From positions 322,259-378,988 of the forward strand of contig CP070670.1 of assembly GCA_020351855.1 (NCBI GenBank): a DNA stretch of 56,730 nucleotides, written 5' to 3'. This document shows positions 44,305 to 53,136 of this stretch, piece after piece. The notes under the pieces are model-generated. The model saw only the letters and a list, made by a program, of their open reading frames with translations. It was not told the origin of the DNA and made no database searches. Position numbers and translations under genes: made by a program. This stretch comes from Gemmatimonadota bacterium (lineage in GTDB: Bacteria; Gemmatimonadota; Gemmatimonadetes; Palauibacterales; Palauibacteraceae). Positions within the stretch are counted from its first letter, which is position 1, and each line of letters begins with the position of its first letter.

Positions 44305-45495
44305 TCAGCGCTTCCACACCTCGGTATTGGGGCGGAAGACGACCCAGCTGAACCAGAAGTGATTGCCGTGCGGCAGGCCGCGAAGCCGCTGTCCCTGGAG
44401 CGGTCCGGCGACGGCACGTCCCGCCAGGTCCCAGCCCGATCCGGTCTCCCGGTCGCGCATCGCCCCACCCGTCCACTCGAAGGTTAGGATGCGGTCGGCG
44501 AGGCGCCGATCGAACACCGCCGTCTGTCCCACGTCCCGTCCGGCGCTCACCTGAGAGCGGTCCACCGCGCTGGCCGCCCCCGACGTCCAAACGACGGCGA
44601 AGCTCAGGTCGCCGACCGAGTCGTTGACCACCCGAACGTCGGACAGGGATGAGAAGCCTGCAGCCCAACCATCCCCGACATCGAGGGCCACGACCCGCTC
44701 CATCGCCGGCAGGCGCGGATCTTCCTCTGCGAGGAAGAACCTCGGCAGCGGCGAGCCGGACGGATCGTCGTACCCGACATAGGGGTTCCGCCCGTAGTCC
44801 CGACGGTGGCCCGTCGCGCGCGAGAGCACGAGCGCATCGGGGTGGAGGTTGCGCACGACCTCCCAGGCGAAGGTGTTAGCCGGGATGAACTCCAGCTCCG
44901 CCCCGAGAAGCTCGCCGACGATGGCCCTGCCGATCGCCTGCTGCCACCAGCTCTCCGTCTGACGGTCGTACATGAGGAGATCGGAGTGGCGCAGGCGGCC
45001 GGTCGTTCCGAAGTCCAGCGTCCTCCCCGCCAGCCGGCGGTCGAACACCAGCGCCGTGTTGCACAACGGGCAGAAGGTGACCGCGATGGGCCGGCCTCCG
45101 ACGTGGTCGTTCACGATCTCGTGCCAGAGAAGAATGGCGAGCGGATAGGCCTTCACCTCACCGCCATGCTCGACCACGACGAGCGGGTCCGAGCCTTCCA
45201 GCCAAAGCGCCGCCTGGGCGGGCGTCTCGAAGCGAGGCTCGTCGATCGCGGGAATGCCGTCCTTCGGAGGGCCGCCCGGGACGATCTCCTCCGGCGGCAC
45301 GGAGATCTTGGAGAAATCCGTAGCCCAATCGTCTCCGTGCCCGATCAGCGCCGCGACAGCGCTCGAGTCTGCCCGGACCTCCTGGCTCGCGCTCTCCCCC
45401 TGCGCACAGGCGGAGGCCGTCAGGAACACGAGGACGGACGTCAGACGGGCCGTTGGCCCGTGCGCATCTCGAGCGTCTAGAGGAAAAGTCTTCAC
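44305..45495 (-). CDS. DUF3179-domain lipoprotein
   Basis: 396 residues from GTG 45495 (GGAGA 6 nt upstream; the frame also runs from TTG 45534). Lipobox at VFLTASACAQGES, so a lipid-anchored envelope protein. The DUF3179 hallmark is visible: AYPLAILLWHEIVNDHVGG, then the cysteine motif ITFCPLCNTALVFDR-type (here VTFCPLCNTALVFDR), followed by SDLLMYDRQTESWWQQAIG and a second repeat-like part toward the C-terminus (GGAMRDRETGSGWDLAGRAV). The CPxC motif suggests redox or metal chemistry; the role is unknown. Confidence 0.88.
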   Translation of the reverse strand: MKTFPLDARDAHGPTARLTSVLVFLTASACAQGESASQEVRADSSAVAALIGHGDDWATDFSKISVPPEEIVPGGPPKDGIPAIDEPRFETPAQAALWLEGSDPLVVVEHGGEVKAYPLAILLWHEIVNDHVGGRPIAVTFCPLCNTALVFDRRLAGRTLDFGTTGRLRHSDLLMYDRQTESWWQQAIGRAIVGELLGAELEFIPANTFAWEVVRNLHPDALVLSRATGHRRDYGRNPYVGYDDPSGSPLPRFFLAEEDPRLPAMERVVALDVGDGWAAGFSSLSDVRVVNDSVGDLSFAVVWTSGAASAVDRSQVSAGRDVGQTAVFDRRLADRILTFEWTGGAMRDRETGSGWDLAGRAVAGPLQGQRLRGLPHGNHFWFSWVVFRPNTEVWKR

Positions 45496-45632
45496 CGGCA
45501 GTCTCCACCGACCGGACGTCGGTTCACCTTGCAACTGTTGCGATGGGACGTACCGTCAAACACCCTCGTTGCGTGACCGGTTCCGACCGACCACGGAGGA
45601 ACCGCTAAAGGACGACAACCGGATGGTGGACC

Positions 45633-46457
45633 ATGTCGAGGATCGCGCTGGTGCAGCAGAAAGCCGTTCGGGATCGGGTCGATAATCTCCGCCGCGCGCT
45701 TCTCGCCATGGAGGAGGCGGCGGACCGTGGCGCGGAGATCGTGGCGTTTGCCGAGCTCGCGGTCGATCGCTTCTTTCCTCGTCACGCCGCCGATCCGTCC
45801 GCGGCCGATCTGGCAGAGACGATACCGGGTCCGCTGAGCCGGGCGGTGGCCGCTCGCGCCCAGCAGCTGTCGCTCGTCACCGTATTCAACATGTACGAGT
45901 TGGGTGCCGATGGCAGGAAGTACGACAGCTCGCCGGTCTTCGATGCGGATGGGCGTCTGCTCGGAGTCACCCGGATGGTGCACATCACCGACTATGAAGG
46001 CTTTCACGAGCAGACCTACTATGCGGAGGGCAATCGGGGAGCCCCCGTCTACGACACGCGGGTCGGTAGGATCGGCGTCGCGATCTGCTACGATCGGCAT
46101 TATCCGGAGTACATGCGTGCTCTGGGCGTGGGTGGTGCGCGGCTCGTAGTCATCCCGCAGGCGGGAACCGTCGGGGAGTGGCCGGAGGGCCTGTACGAGG
46201 CGGAGGTGAGGACGGCTGCCTTCCAGAACGGATACTGGACCGCGCTCTGCAACCGGGTGGGGGCCGAGGACGAGCTGACCTTCGCCGGGGAGTCGTTCGT
46301 CGTGGACCCGGAGGGCCGGGTGACGGCACGGGGCGCCAGCGGGGAAGAGGACCTGGTGCTCGCTGAACTCGACCTGGATGCCTGCGACCGTTCCACCGCT
46401 CGCCGCCTCTTCTGGAGGGACCGGCGGCCGGAGCTGTACCCCGAATGGCTGATCTGA
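45633..46457 (+). CDS. Carbon-nitrogen hydrolase (nitrilase superfamily), N-carbamoyl-amine hydrolase-like
   Basis: 274 residues. Members hydrolyse amide or carbamoyl C-N bonds with a Glu-Lys-Cys triad. Catalytic glutamate E41 (VAFAELAVDRF) and nucleophile C152 (VAICYDRHYPEYMRALG) are in the expected places. The lysine normally two residues before the conserved histidine (K-x-H) is methionine here (M115-V-H117 in GVTRMVHITDYEGF), so the lysine must come from elsewhere or the enzyme differs. The closest pattern is beta-ureidopropionase / carbamoylputrescine amidase. It is preceded by its own 137-bp gap and stands alone. Confidence 0.85.
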   Translation: MSRIALVQQKAVRDRVDNLRRALLAMEEAADRGAEIVAFAELAVDRFFPRHAADPSAADLAETIPGPLSRAVAARAQQLSLVTVFNMYELGADGRKYDSSPVFDADGRLLGVTRMVHITDYEGFHEQTYYAEGNRGAPVYDTRVGRIGVAICYDRHYPEYMRALGVGGARLVVIPQAGTVGEWPEGLYEAEVRTAAFQNGYWTALCNRVGAEDELTFAGESFVVDPEGRVTARGASGEEDLVLAELDLDACDRSTARRLFWRDRRPELYPEWLI

Positions 46458-46513
46458 GGGTGCCTCGCCTCGCCGGGTAAGGCGTGCCCGGCGCGCACGC
46501 CAAGGGGCGCCCG

Positions 46514-46532
46514 CGGCTATACCCGGCTATAC
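46514..46532. repeat. 9-bp tandem repeat upstream of the YIP1 gene
   Basis: CGGCTATAC occurs at 46514-46522 and 46524-46532 (10-bp period). The second copy contains TATACT at 46528-46533, a fair -10 element, so it may mark the promoter of the YIP1 gene. No good -35 is visible. Confidence 0.4.
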
Positions 46533-46615
46533 TCGTCTCTGGTCATTCCCGTCCCGAACCGGGACCGGGGTTCGAAGAGGGGACGCATCCCGCGCCAAAG
46601 CCTGGAGGAGGCGAC

Positions 46616-47152
46616 ATGGAAGTCGAACGCCAGGGTTCACTGATCCAGCGGATGATCGGTGCCGCCACCCTCGACATCGAGACGTACGAGGAGGTCGAGC
46701 ACGACGAGAGCGCCACCCCGCAGGCGGCCGTCGTGGTCGGCATCGTCGCCGTTGCAGCCGCGATCGGCGGCGTGAACGGTGGGGCGGGCGGTCTGATCGG
46801 CGGCCTGATCAGCGCCTTCGCCGGCTGGCTCGTATGGTCGGCCATGACCTACCTGATCGGCACGACGGTGTTCGCCGGGAAGGCTACCTGGGGCGAGCTT
46901 TTGCGCACGCTGGGCTTCGCCCAGTCTCCCGGCGTCCTGTACGTCGTGGGGATCATCCCGGTGCTTGGCGTTCTGGCCAAGGTAGCCGTATGGATCTGGC
47001 TGCTCGTGGCCGGCATCATCGCGATTCGCCAGGCGCTGGATGTGGACACGACGAAGGCCGTGCTGACGGCGCTGATCGGCTGGGGAGTCTACGTGCTGCT
47101 TGCGATCGTCCTCGGCCTGCTTTTGGGCGTGGGCAACCTGATGTTCGGCTGA
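46616..47152 (+). CDS. YIP1 family integral membrane protein
   Basis: 178 residues from ATG 46616, with GGAGGAGG 5 nt upstream. After a short polar N-terminus (RMIGAATLDIETYEEVEHDE) come five hydrophobic segments, including AGGLIGGLISAFAGWLVWSA, TYLIGTTVFAGKATWGELLR and VYVLLAIVLGLLLGVG. The pattern LLRTLGFAQSPGVLYVVGII is typical of bacterial YIP1-domain proteins. Function in bacteria is not known. It ends at a strong hairpin shared with the convergent acetamidase gene. Confidence 0.85.
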   Translation: MEVERQGSLIQRMIGAATLDIETYEEVEHDESATPQAAVVVGIVAVAAAIGGVNGGAGGLIGGLISAFAGWLVWSAMTYLIGTTVFAGKATWGELLRTLGFAQSPGVLYVVGIIPVLGVLAKVAVWIWLLVAGIIAIRQALDVDTTKAVLTALIGWGVYVLLAIVLGLLLGVGNLMFG

Positions 47153-47171
47153 TCCGGCTGCGGCCATGGGA

Positions 47172-47195
47172 GGGGCCGGCGGGCGCGCCGGCCCC
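47172..47195. terminator. GC-rich hairpin between convergent genes
   Basis: Perfect 10-bp stem GGGGCCGGCG (47172-47181) / CGCCGGCCCC (47186-47195) with a 4-nt loop, between the YIP1 stop and the acetamidase stop. No U-tract; probably a bidirectional terminator. Confidence 0.6.
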
Positions 47196-47201
47196 GGGGC
47201 C

Positions 47202-48245
47202 TCACAACCCGAGCACGGCCTTCGGCATGTGCATGGCCACGAGCACGTGGGGGGCATCCACCACTTCCGCGATCTTGAGGTCTCCCGCCAGCGAGCAAAG
47301 CATGTAGGCCTCCTCTCGCGACAGCCCGTGCTCGCCGACCAGGTAGTCGATCATGTACCCGGTCGCCTTTCTCGCTGCCTCGTCGATCGTCGTTGCGAAC
47401 GCGGTGACGGCGTAGTCAGCCCCCGTCTCGTACTCCGGCTCGGGGATCGCGCGCCCTCCCTTCAGCACCTCGATCTCGTAGACGATCCGCATCGGTGCCT
47501 CGATCGCGGTCCCGGACACCTCTCCATCACCCTGAGCGGCATGCGTGTCCCCGATGGAGAACAGGGCGCCCTCCACGAAGACCGGAAAGTACACGGTCGT
47601 CCCGGCCGTCATGTGCCGGTTGTCCATGTTGCCGCCGTTCGCCCGCGGCGGAATGGTGCTCAGCATCGAATCGGTCGGCGGAGCGACGCCCATGACCCCG
47701 GCAAAGGGTCTTAGGGGAATCCGGATGCGGTCGGAGAAGCGGATGGCATCCTGTCCCTCGGCCAGACGCCAGGTCTTCAGGTAGGGCTCCGTGAACTCGT
47801 CGGCGAGGAAGCCGAAGCCCGGAACGATGGCGGCCCACGCCCAATCGCCGATCGCGATATCGTGAAGCGTGACGGCGAGCACATCCCCGGGCTCCGCTCC
47901 CTCCACGTAGACCGGCCCGGTGAGTGGGTGGACCGCATCGAAGGAGACGTTGAGCAGGTCATCCACGGTCGCCTCCGGGCCGAGCTGCGCATCCGTCGCC
48001 TCCTCGGTCAGCACCTCGATGATCGCCCCCGAGGGGACACGAAGGACCGGCGGGATCGCCGCGCTGAACCGGCTGTGCGTCTGCTCCCGGCCGAGTCGGT
48101 ACTGCGGCTCGGGCGGTGCGGATGGGGCGCTGCCCTCCGCGGCCGCGGTCGATCCGCTCTCTGCCTGAGGCGAGCTGCAGGCCGCCGCAAGGCAGAGGGA
48201 GAGGAAGACGAGGCGGTGGCCCGTTGCGCTGTGCAGATCGGTCAT
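47202..48245 (-). CDS. Acetamidase/formamidase family lipoprotein
   Basis: 347 residues. Lipobox near the N-terminus (LSLCLAAACSSPQA), so it is exported and lipid-anchored, unusual compared with cytosolic formamidases. The FmdA/AmdA fold motifs are present: VHPLTGPVYVEGAEPGDVLA, IPLRPFAGVMGVAPP, GGNMDNRHMTAGTTVYFPVF and SIGDTHAAQGDGEVSGTAIE. The family hydrolyses short amides and releases ammonia. Extracytoplasmic acetamidase-type proteins of this kind are common in several phyla, with unproven substrates. Confidence 0.88.
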   Translation of the reverse strand: MTDLHSATGHRLVFLSLCLAAACSSPQAESGSTAAAEGSAPSAPPEPQYRLGREQTHSRFSAAIPPVLRVPSGAIIEVLTEEATDAQLGPEATVDDLLNVSFDAVHPLTGPVYVEGAEPGDVLAVTLHDIAIGDWAWAAIVPGFGFLADEFTEPYLKTWRLAEGQDAIRFSDRIRIPLRPFAGVMGVAPPTDSMLSTIPPRANGGNMDNRHMTAGTTVYFPVFVEGALFSIGDTHAAQGDGEVSGTAIEAPMRIVYEIEVLKGGRAIPEPEYETGADYAVTAFATTIDEAARKATGYMIDYLVGEHGLSREEAYMLCSLAGDLKIAEVVDAPHVLVAMHMPKAVLGL

Positions 48246-48358
48246 CGGAACGCTCCGTCGAAAGGCGGCGGAAACTCTGAATCGGCTCTACAGCCTGGTC
48301 GGCGGCACAAGCTAGAAGGAGAGGGGCACGAAGCACAGGCGATCGACCCAAAGGGGCC

Positions 48359-49249
48359 TCAGGTCGGGGCGGGGGCCCGAGTGCCGGCGGGCCACCGGGC
48401 CAGCAGGGTCGTGGCCGAGACGATCAGGAGGAACCCGGCCAGGCTGAGCCCGCCCGGGATCTCGGAGAAGAAGAGCACGCCCCACGCGGCGGCGAACACG
48501 ATCTGGAGGTAGCCCATGCCAAGAGCGCGGCCGGCAGGCTCCACCCGCAGCCCCTTGGTGAGATGAACCTGTCCGAGCTGCGTGGCGATCCCGATTGCGA
48601 CGAGCAGAAGCCACTCGTTGCCCGTTGGCCAGACGGGATTCACAGCTGCCAGGGGAGCGGATCCCAGGACGCTCACGACGGCGAAGTAGAACACGATGAC
48701 CAGCGGCTCTTCGGTCGCGGTGAGGGCGCGCACGGTGACGTAGGCCCCGGCGCTGAGCACGGCGCCCAGAAGCGCAACGGCCACAGCGACGGGATCGAGC
48801 TCCGCCGCACCGGCTCCGAAGACAAGGGCTGGCTGGGCCACGAGCAGCACACCGGCCAGGCTGGCGGCGATGCAGGCACCGTCCCGCGGCCGAACACGCT
48901 CGTCGAGGAGAAGGGCCGCGACGAGCGCCGCGAAAACCGGGTTCGTGTACTGGATGACGGTCGCGTCGGCCAGCGGCAGGTGCACGACGGAGTAGAAGAA
49001 GCACAGCAGGGCTCCGAAACCGAGGGCGCCTCGCAGCACCAGGAGACCGCGCCTCCGTCCCCACGGCCGCAGCCCCCGGCGCTTCAAATAGGCCCAGGTC
49101 ACGAAGAAGCTGATGAGGGCCCTGGCGAGCACGATCTCCTGCACGGGAAGTCGGCGTCCTGCGAGCTTGACCAAGAGGCTCATAAGGCTGAAGGAGAGGG
49201 CTGCAACGGACATGTGGCGGAGACCGACGGGAACGGATCGCCGATTCAC
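48359..49249 (-). CDS. EamA/DMT-family transporter
   Basis: 296 residues and ten predicted transmembrane helices, arranged as two EamA repeats (LMSLLVKLAGRRLPVQEIVL ... DATVIQYTNPVFAALVAALL; FYFAVVSVLGSAPLAAV ... GRALGMGYLQIVFAAAWGVL). Drug/metabolite transporters of this type export or import small molecules. GTG 49249 overlaps the MFS stop as GTGA and lies just before the first hydrophobic segment; ATG 49213 is an alternative. It forms an operon with the MFS gene. Confidence 0.9.
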   Translation of the reverse strand: MNRRSVPVGLRHMSVAALSFSLMSLLVKLAGRRLPVQEIVLARALISFFVTWAYLKRRGLRPWGRRRGLLVLRGALGFGALLCFFYSVVHLPLADATVIQYTNPVFAALVAALLLDERVRPRDGACIAASLAGVLLVAQPALVFGAGAAELDPVAVAVALLGAVLSAGAYVTVRALTATEEPLVIVFYFAVVSVLGSAPLAAVNPVWPTGNEWLLLVAIGIATQLGQVHLTKGLRVEPAGRALGMGYLQIVFAAAWGVLFFSEIPGGLSLAGFLLIVSATTLLARWPAGTRAPAPT

Positions 49250-50475
49250 GGGCGGGGCAGGGTGGCGGTAAGGAGAAGGAGCGTGTCCAGGGCGAGGGCA
49301 GCGGCGGCGTAGAATGCCGCTTCCACGTTCCACCACCCGACCACTCCCCCCATCAGGATGGGACCCAGCGTCTGCCCGAGCCGCAGAAGCATGCCGTTGA
49401 TCGAAAGGAAGGCTCCGCGCTGGTCCTCGGGAGCGTGATCGGCCAACAGGTTGAGGATCGTCGGGATCGACAGGGCGGCGCCGGCCCCGAACACGGCAGC
49501 CGAGACGAAGAGCTGCCAGGCCTCTCGCGCAGCGGGGAAGCCCAGCATGGCCAGCCCGAAAAAGACGAATCCGAGACGAGCCAGTCTCGTCTTGCCGAAA
49601 CGGCCGGCCAGACGCCCGAGGCGCGATGAGGTAATGGCCGTGACGACCGAGCCGGTGGACAGCACAAGCCCGATGGAGAGGCTGCTCGCTCCGAACGAAC
49701 GCTCGGCAAGAGCAGGGAAGAAGGCCATGTAGGAGCCGAACAGCATGATGAAGATCGTGACCGTCGCGAACATCATACCGGCAATGGCGGGGGTCGTCAG
49801 GGCGCGACCGATGCGGACGAGGTAATCCCTCAGGGATGTGCGTGGAACGGGGTGGGCGCGGGGCAGTCCGAATAGCACCAGTAGGGCCACGGGGATCCCG
49901 AGCAGAGCGAGGAGGAAGGGATAGTTCCAGCCGAGAAGGGCAAGTGCGCCTCCGATCGCCGGGTAGCTTGCCGTGCCCACGCTCAGGACGGAAGCGTTGT
50001 AACCCATGGCCTCCGTTCGCACCGGTCCGCTGTACAGGTCGCTGATGATCGTCAGGTTGAGAGCGCCCAGCGAGGCACCGCCCACGCCTTGAAGCAGCCT
50101 GAGGATGACGAGGGTCCGGAAGTCGGGGGCGAGGGCGCACGCGGCACCGGCCGCCGCGAAGAGCAGCAGCGAGGGAACCAGCACCTGCCGCCGGCCCCAG
50201 CGATCTGCTGCCATGCCCAGCAGCGGGGTGAGGAAGATGCCAGGGACCGTGAAGGCGCTGATCAGCCATCCGATTTGGGCCGGTGAGACGTCAAGCGCCC
50301 TTGCGATCTGCGGAAAGGCGGGAGTAATGCTCGACACCGCGAGCACGGCGATGAGCGTGATCGAGAAGACGATGTGCAGGTTGCGATCCCTGATGAGATG
50401 GCCGGATTGTCCGTCCGGGCTTGCCCTCCTCATGAGTTGGCATGGCTCCTGCTCCGAGCGACGTTCAGGAGCCAT
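49246..50475 (-). CDS. MFS transporter (drug-efflux-like, 12 TM)
   Basis: 409 residues. Major-facilitator signature in the first cytoplasmic loop (GMAADRWGRRQVLVPSLLLF), motif C-like segment in helix 5 (YNASVLSVGTASYPAIGGAL), and a second-half loop (LGRLAGRFGKTRLARLGFVF). Pattern resembles Bmr/Bcr-type exporters. ATG 50475 or ATG 50433 (MRRASPDG) could be the start. It is coupled downstream to the EamA transporter. Substrate unknown. Confidence 0.92.
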   Translation of the reverse strand: MAPERRSEQEPCQLMRRASPDGQSGHLIRDRNLHIVFSITLIAVLAVSSITPAFPQIARALDVSPAQIGWLISAFTVPGIFLTPLLGMAADRWGRRQVLVPSLLLFAAAGAACALAPDFRTLVILRLLQGVGGASLGALNLTIISDLYSGPVRTEAMGYNASVLSVGTASYPAIGGALALLGWNYPFLLALLGIPVALLVLFGLPRAHPVPRTSLRDYLVRIGRALTTPAIAGMMFATVTIFIMLFGSYMAFFPALAERSFGASSLSIGLVLSTGSVVTAITSSRLGRLAGRFGKTRLARLGFVFFGLAMLGFPAAREAWQLFVSAAVFGAGAALSIPTILNLLADHAPEDQRGAFLSINGMLLRLGQTLGPILMGGVVGWWNVEAAFYAAAALALDTLLLLTATLPRP

Positions 50476-50630
50476 AGTCGTTTTCGGTAGCTCTCGACGT
50501 TATCTTTGCCCGCTCGCCGTTCTCGAAGGTATCGGGCGTGAACCGTGGCGGTAGCGGATCCCGCGCAATCCGGCGGCGTCTTTAAGGTGCCAGAGGATGC
50601 GCGGGGCTCGCGGAGACAAAGCAGCGACGA

Positions 50631-51614
50631 ATGCTTCGCCGACTGACAGTCCCGGTCGCAGTCTTGTGCGCTCTGCTCGTGAATTCCATCGAGGTGCCGG
50701 CCCAAGGGGTCCTGGCGTTTCGGGATGCAGCGGGCCGCGTGATGCTCTTCGACGCGATCTCGCTGGATCTCATCGAAGGTCTTCCGCTGGCGGGCGACAT
50801 ACCCGACGCGACGGTGTCTCCCGACGGACGGTATGCCTATGTCCTCAACCGACCGCCGGTGAGGGCTTCCGCTGACTCGTCGGGCTCCTCGATCATCGTA
50901 TTCGACCTTTGGAAGCGCTCTCTCGCTTCGGTCATCGATCTGGGCGGTTTCACGCCGACGAGCGGCGTCCGGCTCAATCGCAGGGGCTCCCGCGTCTGGG
51001 TGATCGCCGAGGAGGACGGATCGGTGCTCGAGCTCGATGCGAGGACTGGCAAGCTGCTGATGATCTGGAAGACCGGGACGGAGCTGAACCACCGCGCCGC
51101 CGTGACGCCGGACGACCGGCGCCTCTATGTGGCAAACATCCGCGACGACGTGGTGACGATGATCGATCGACAGCGGATCTACAGTGCCAGCATCCCCACG
51201 GGCACCGCGCCCGCCGACGTCGATGTCTCGCCCGACGGCTTCGAGGTCTGGGTGGCGAACAGCGGCTCGCACACGATTTCCGTCCTCAGCGTGCGTCGAG
51301 ACCGGAAGCTGGCGGATTTCTTCGCGGGGGCGCTGCGGCCGGTCCGCCTGCGATTCACGCCGAGTGGATCGGAGGTGTGGGTGCTTCATCGGGGCAGTCC
51401 CGAGATCACGATCTTCAACGCCTTCAAACGGGTCCAGACCGGTCGCGTACTGCTGCCGGGCGTGCCGACCGACATCCTGTTCTCCAGCGATGGGGAGAGG
51501 GCATACATCACGCTGCCCGAAGGCGTGGTGGCTGTCGACGCCAGGACGCGCGAGGTCGTTCACACGTTCGCCGGCTCCGCCGCCCGAGGTTTTGGGATGA
51601 GGGGCAGTCGTTGA
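50631..51614 (+). CDS. Secreted YncE-type beta-propeller protein
   Basis: 327 residues. Signal peptide (TVPVAVLCALLVNSIEVPAQ) then repeated blades with the YncE/NHL-like signature (ATVSPDGRYAYVLNRPPV; VTPDDRRLYVANIRDDVVTM; DVSPDGFEVWVANSGSHTIS; RFTPSGSEVWVLHRGSPEIT). Six or seven blades fit the length. Such propellers bind proteins, sugars or nucleic acids; no catalytic residue is known. The gene is monocistronic and ends at a clear terminator. Confidence 0.9.
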   Translation: MLRRLTVPVAVLCALLVNSIEVPAQGVLAFRDAAGRVMLFDAISLDLIEGLPLAGDIPDATVSPDGRYAYVLNRPPVRASADSSGSSIIVFDLWKRSLASVIDLGGFTPTSGVRLNRRGSRVWVIAEEDGSVLELDARTGKLLMIWKTGTELNHRAAVTPDDRRLYVANIRDDVVTMIDRQRIYSASIPTGTAPADVDVSPDGFEVWVANSGSHTISVLSVRRDRKLADFFAGALRPVRLRFTPSGSEVWVLHRGSPEITIFNAFKRVQTGRVLLPGVPTDILFSSDGERAYITLPEGVVAVDARTREVVHTFAGSAARGFGMRGSR

Positions 51615-51674
51615 GCGACCGGCGAGCCGCCGGGATGCGATCGCGGCACGGATAGGTCCGGGCCCGATGTGAAG

Positions 51675-51707
51675 AAAGGCGGAGGAAGCCGTACCTCCTC
51701 CGCCTTT
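51675..51707. terminator. Bidirectional intrinsic terminator
   Basis: Perfect 12-bp stem AAAGGCGGAGGA (51675-51686) / TCCTCCGCCTTT (51696-51707) with a 9-nt loop, A-rich on the left and T-rich on the right, placed between the beta-propeller gene and the convergent secreted-protein gene. Confidence 0.85.
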
Positions 51708-51742
51708 GACATCGCGGCGCCTGCCTTACGGCGCCCCTCGAG

Positions 51743-52543
51743 TCAATCGCCTCCAGACCATTCGGCCATGGGCATGTAACTCATCCCCGGAACGAACTCC
51801 TGGTCCCGGCTGTCCATGGCACGGACCAGCTTCATCCGCTCACCCTGCAGGGTGTCCCACTTCTCGGTCAACTCCTTCTGGGTGAGGGAGGTGCGAAGCG
51901 AGCCCTCGCCGTGGAAGGTAGCGAGGTTGTCGATCGGCACGGTGTAAACCCTGAGGCCGCCATCGCCGATCACCGTCTCGTAGGCGTGCACGGCATACCG
52001 CCAGCCGGCCTCGGAGATCAGCTCCATCAGGGCGGCCGTGTTGGCGGCGTGCGCCTCCTGGTGCCCGGGCCGGACCCAGTTCATGTATACCATGACGTAG
52101 TTGGGATTGTCGATCGGCGTGGCCGGCTGGTAGCTGTGCTCTGGCAGGACCTTCTGGATCTGCGTCTGTGCGCTGTAGTCGAGCTTGGAGAACTCGCCGA
52201 GCGCCTCCCGGAGGGCTGCCTCGCCGGGCGTGCCCGAGAACTGCCGCATCCACTGCTCCGGGTCGTCGAAGTAGGCCATGCTCTTCACGGGATAGACCAG
52301 GGTGAAGTTCGCGCCGTCGCGGAAGAACAACCATCCGTAGTCGGCCGATAGGTTCGCGAGCTTGGCCGCCCCAGCGATCTTCTCCATCGTCATCTCGAAG
52401 GCCGCCGCGTGGGCAGGGGCGACCTCGAACCGCACGATCTCCCGATACATCGGTCCGTCGTCGGCGGCCTGCTGCGCGGGGGCTTGGCTCCAGCCGCCTG
52501 CGAAGAGCGAGAGGCCGGCCAAGACGGTCATCATCTTTCGCAT
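51743..52543 (-). CDS. Secreted protein with two antibiotic-biosynthesis-monooxygenase-like segments
   Basis: 266 residues from ATG 52543, with a perfect AGGAGG 6 nt upstream. Signal peptide ends at APAQQAAD. The mature part has two similar halves, each with strand-helix-strand patterns (REIVRFEVAPAHAAAFEMTM; MVYMNWVRPGHQEAHAANTA), suggesting a duplicated ferredoxin-like (dimeric alpha-beta barrel, ABM-type) fold. No active-site residue is evident. The assignment is by pattern only; I do not recognise a named family. Confidence 0.7.
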   Translation of the reverse strand: MRKMMTVLAGLSLFAGGWSQAPAQQAADDGPMYREIVRFEVAPAHAAAFEMTMEKIAGAAKLANLSADYGWLFFRDGANFTLVYPVKSMAYFDDPEQWMRQFSGTPGEAALREALGEFSKLDYSAQTQIQKVLPEHSYQPATPIDNPNYVMVYMNWVRPGHQEAHAANTAALMELISEAGWRYAVHAYETVIGDGGLRVYTVPIDNLATFHGEGSLRTSLTQKELTEKWDTLQGERMKLVRAMDSRDQEFVPGMSYMPMAEWSGGD

Positions 52544-52700
52544 CTCGAGCCTCCTGGGAAGGGCGGGCGTCATGCACGGCAGTGCCGTGCGCACAGTGCA
52601 ACCGGTCACGCGCGAATCTCGTAAGGTCGGGAGACCAGTCGCTTCAAGATAGGATGTGGCTGGAGCGCGGCAAGACAAACGAACGGCAGCGGAGGCTCCC

Positions 52701-53003
52701 GTGGAAGACATCCTCGCTCTCATGATCCCCATCATATTCATCCTCGCCATGGCTTCGGTTCTCATCCTGAGACCGATCACGAAGCGGCTGGGGGACGCGA
52801 TCCACCAGGTGCAACAGGATCGTCACGAGACCAGGATCGAACAGGCTCAGCTGGAACAGATCCGCGGACTCGTGGAGGGGGTGCAGGAGCGGCTGGAGCT
52901 GCTGGAGCAGCGGCAGAGCTTCTATGAGTCCCTCATGGAGGCCAGGCCGCAGCGCCGACTGGAGGGGGCCGCGGACCGAGCGGCCGAGCGGGCCCTGAAC
53001 TAG
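52701..53003 (+). CDS. Small membrane-anchored coiled-coil protein
   Basis: 100 residues from GTG 52701 (GGAGG 5 nt upstream). One N-terminal transmembrane helix (LALMIPIIFILAMASVLIL) is followed by a long amphipathic coiled coil rich in Gln, Glu and Leu (HETRIEQAQLEQIRGLVEGV; LELLEQRQSFYESLMEARPQ). No enzymatic motif. It is divergent from the secreted two-half protein and stands alone. Function unknown. Confidence 0.8.
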   Translation: MEDILALMIPIIFILAMASVLILRPITKRLGDAIHQVQQDRHETRIEQAQLEQIRGLVEGVQERLELLEQRQSFYESLMEARPQRRLEGAADRAAERALN

Positions 53004-53136
53004 GCGCAGCCGCGGCCCACCGGAGGTCGACGGCCTCCCTGAGCAGGCCCCGCGCTCAGGGGATCAGCACGGCCTGCCGGAGTCCCCTCGCGTACATCCG
53101 GGGTCGCCCCGCGTACTCCGACGGGCGGGCTGCTGC

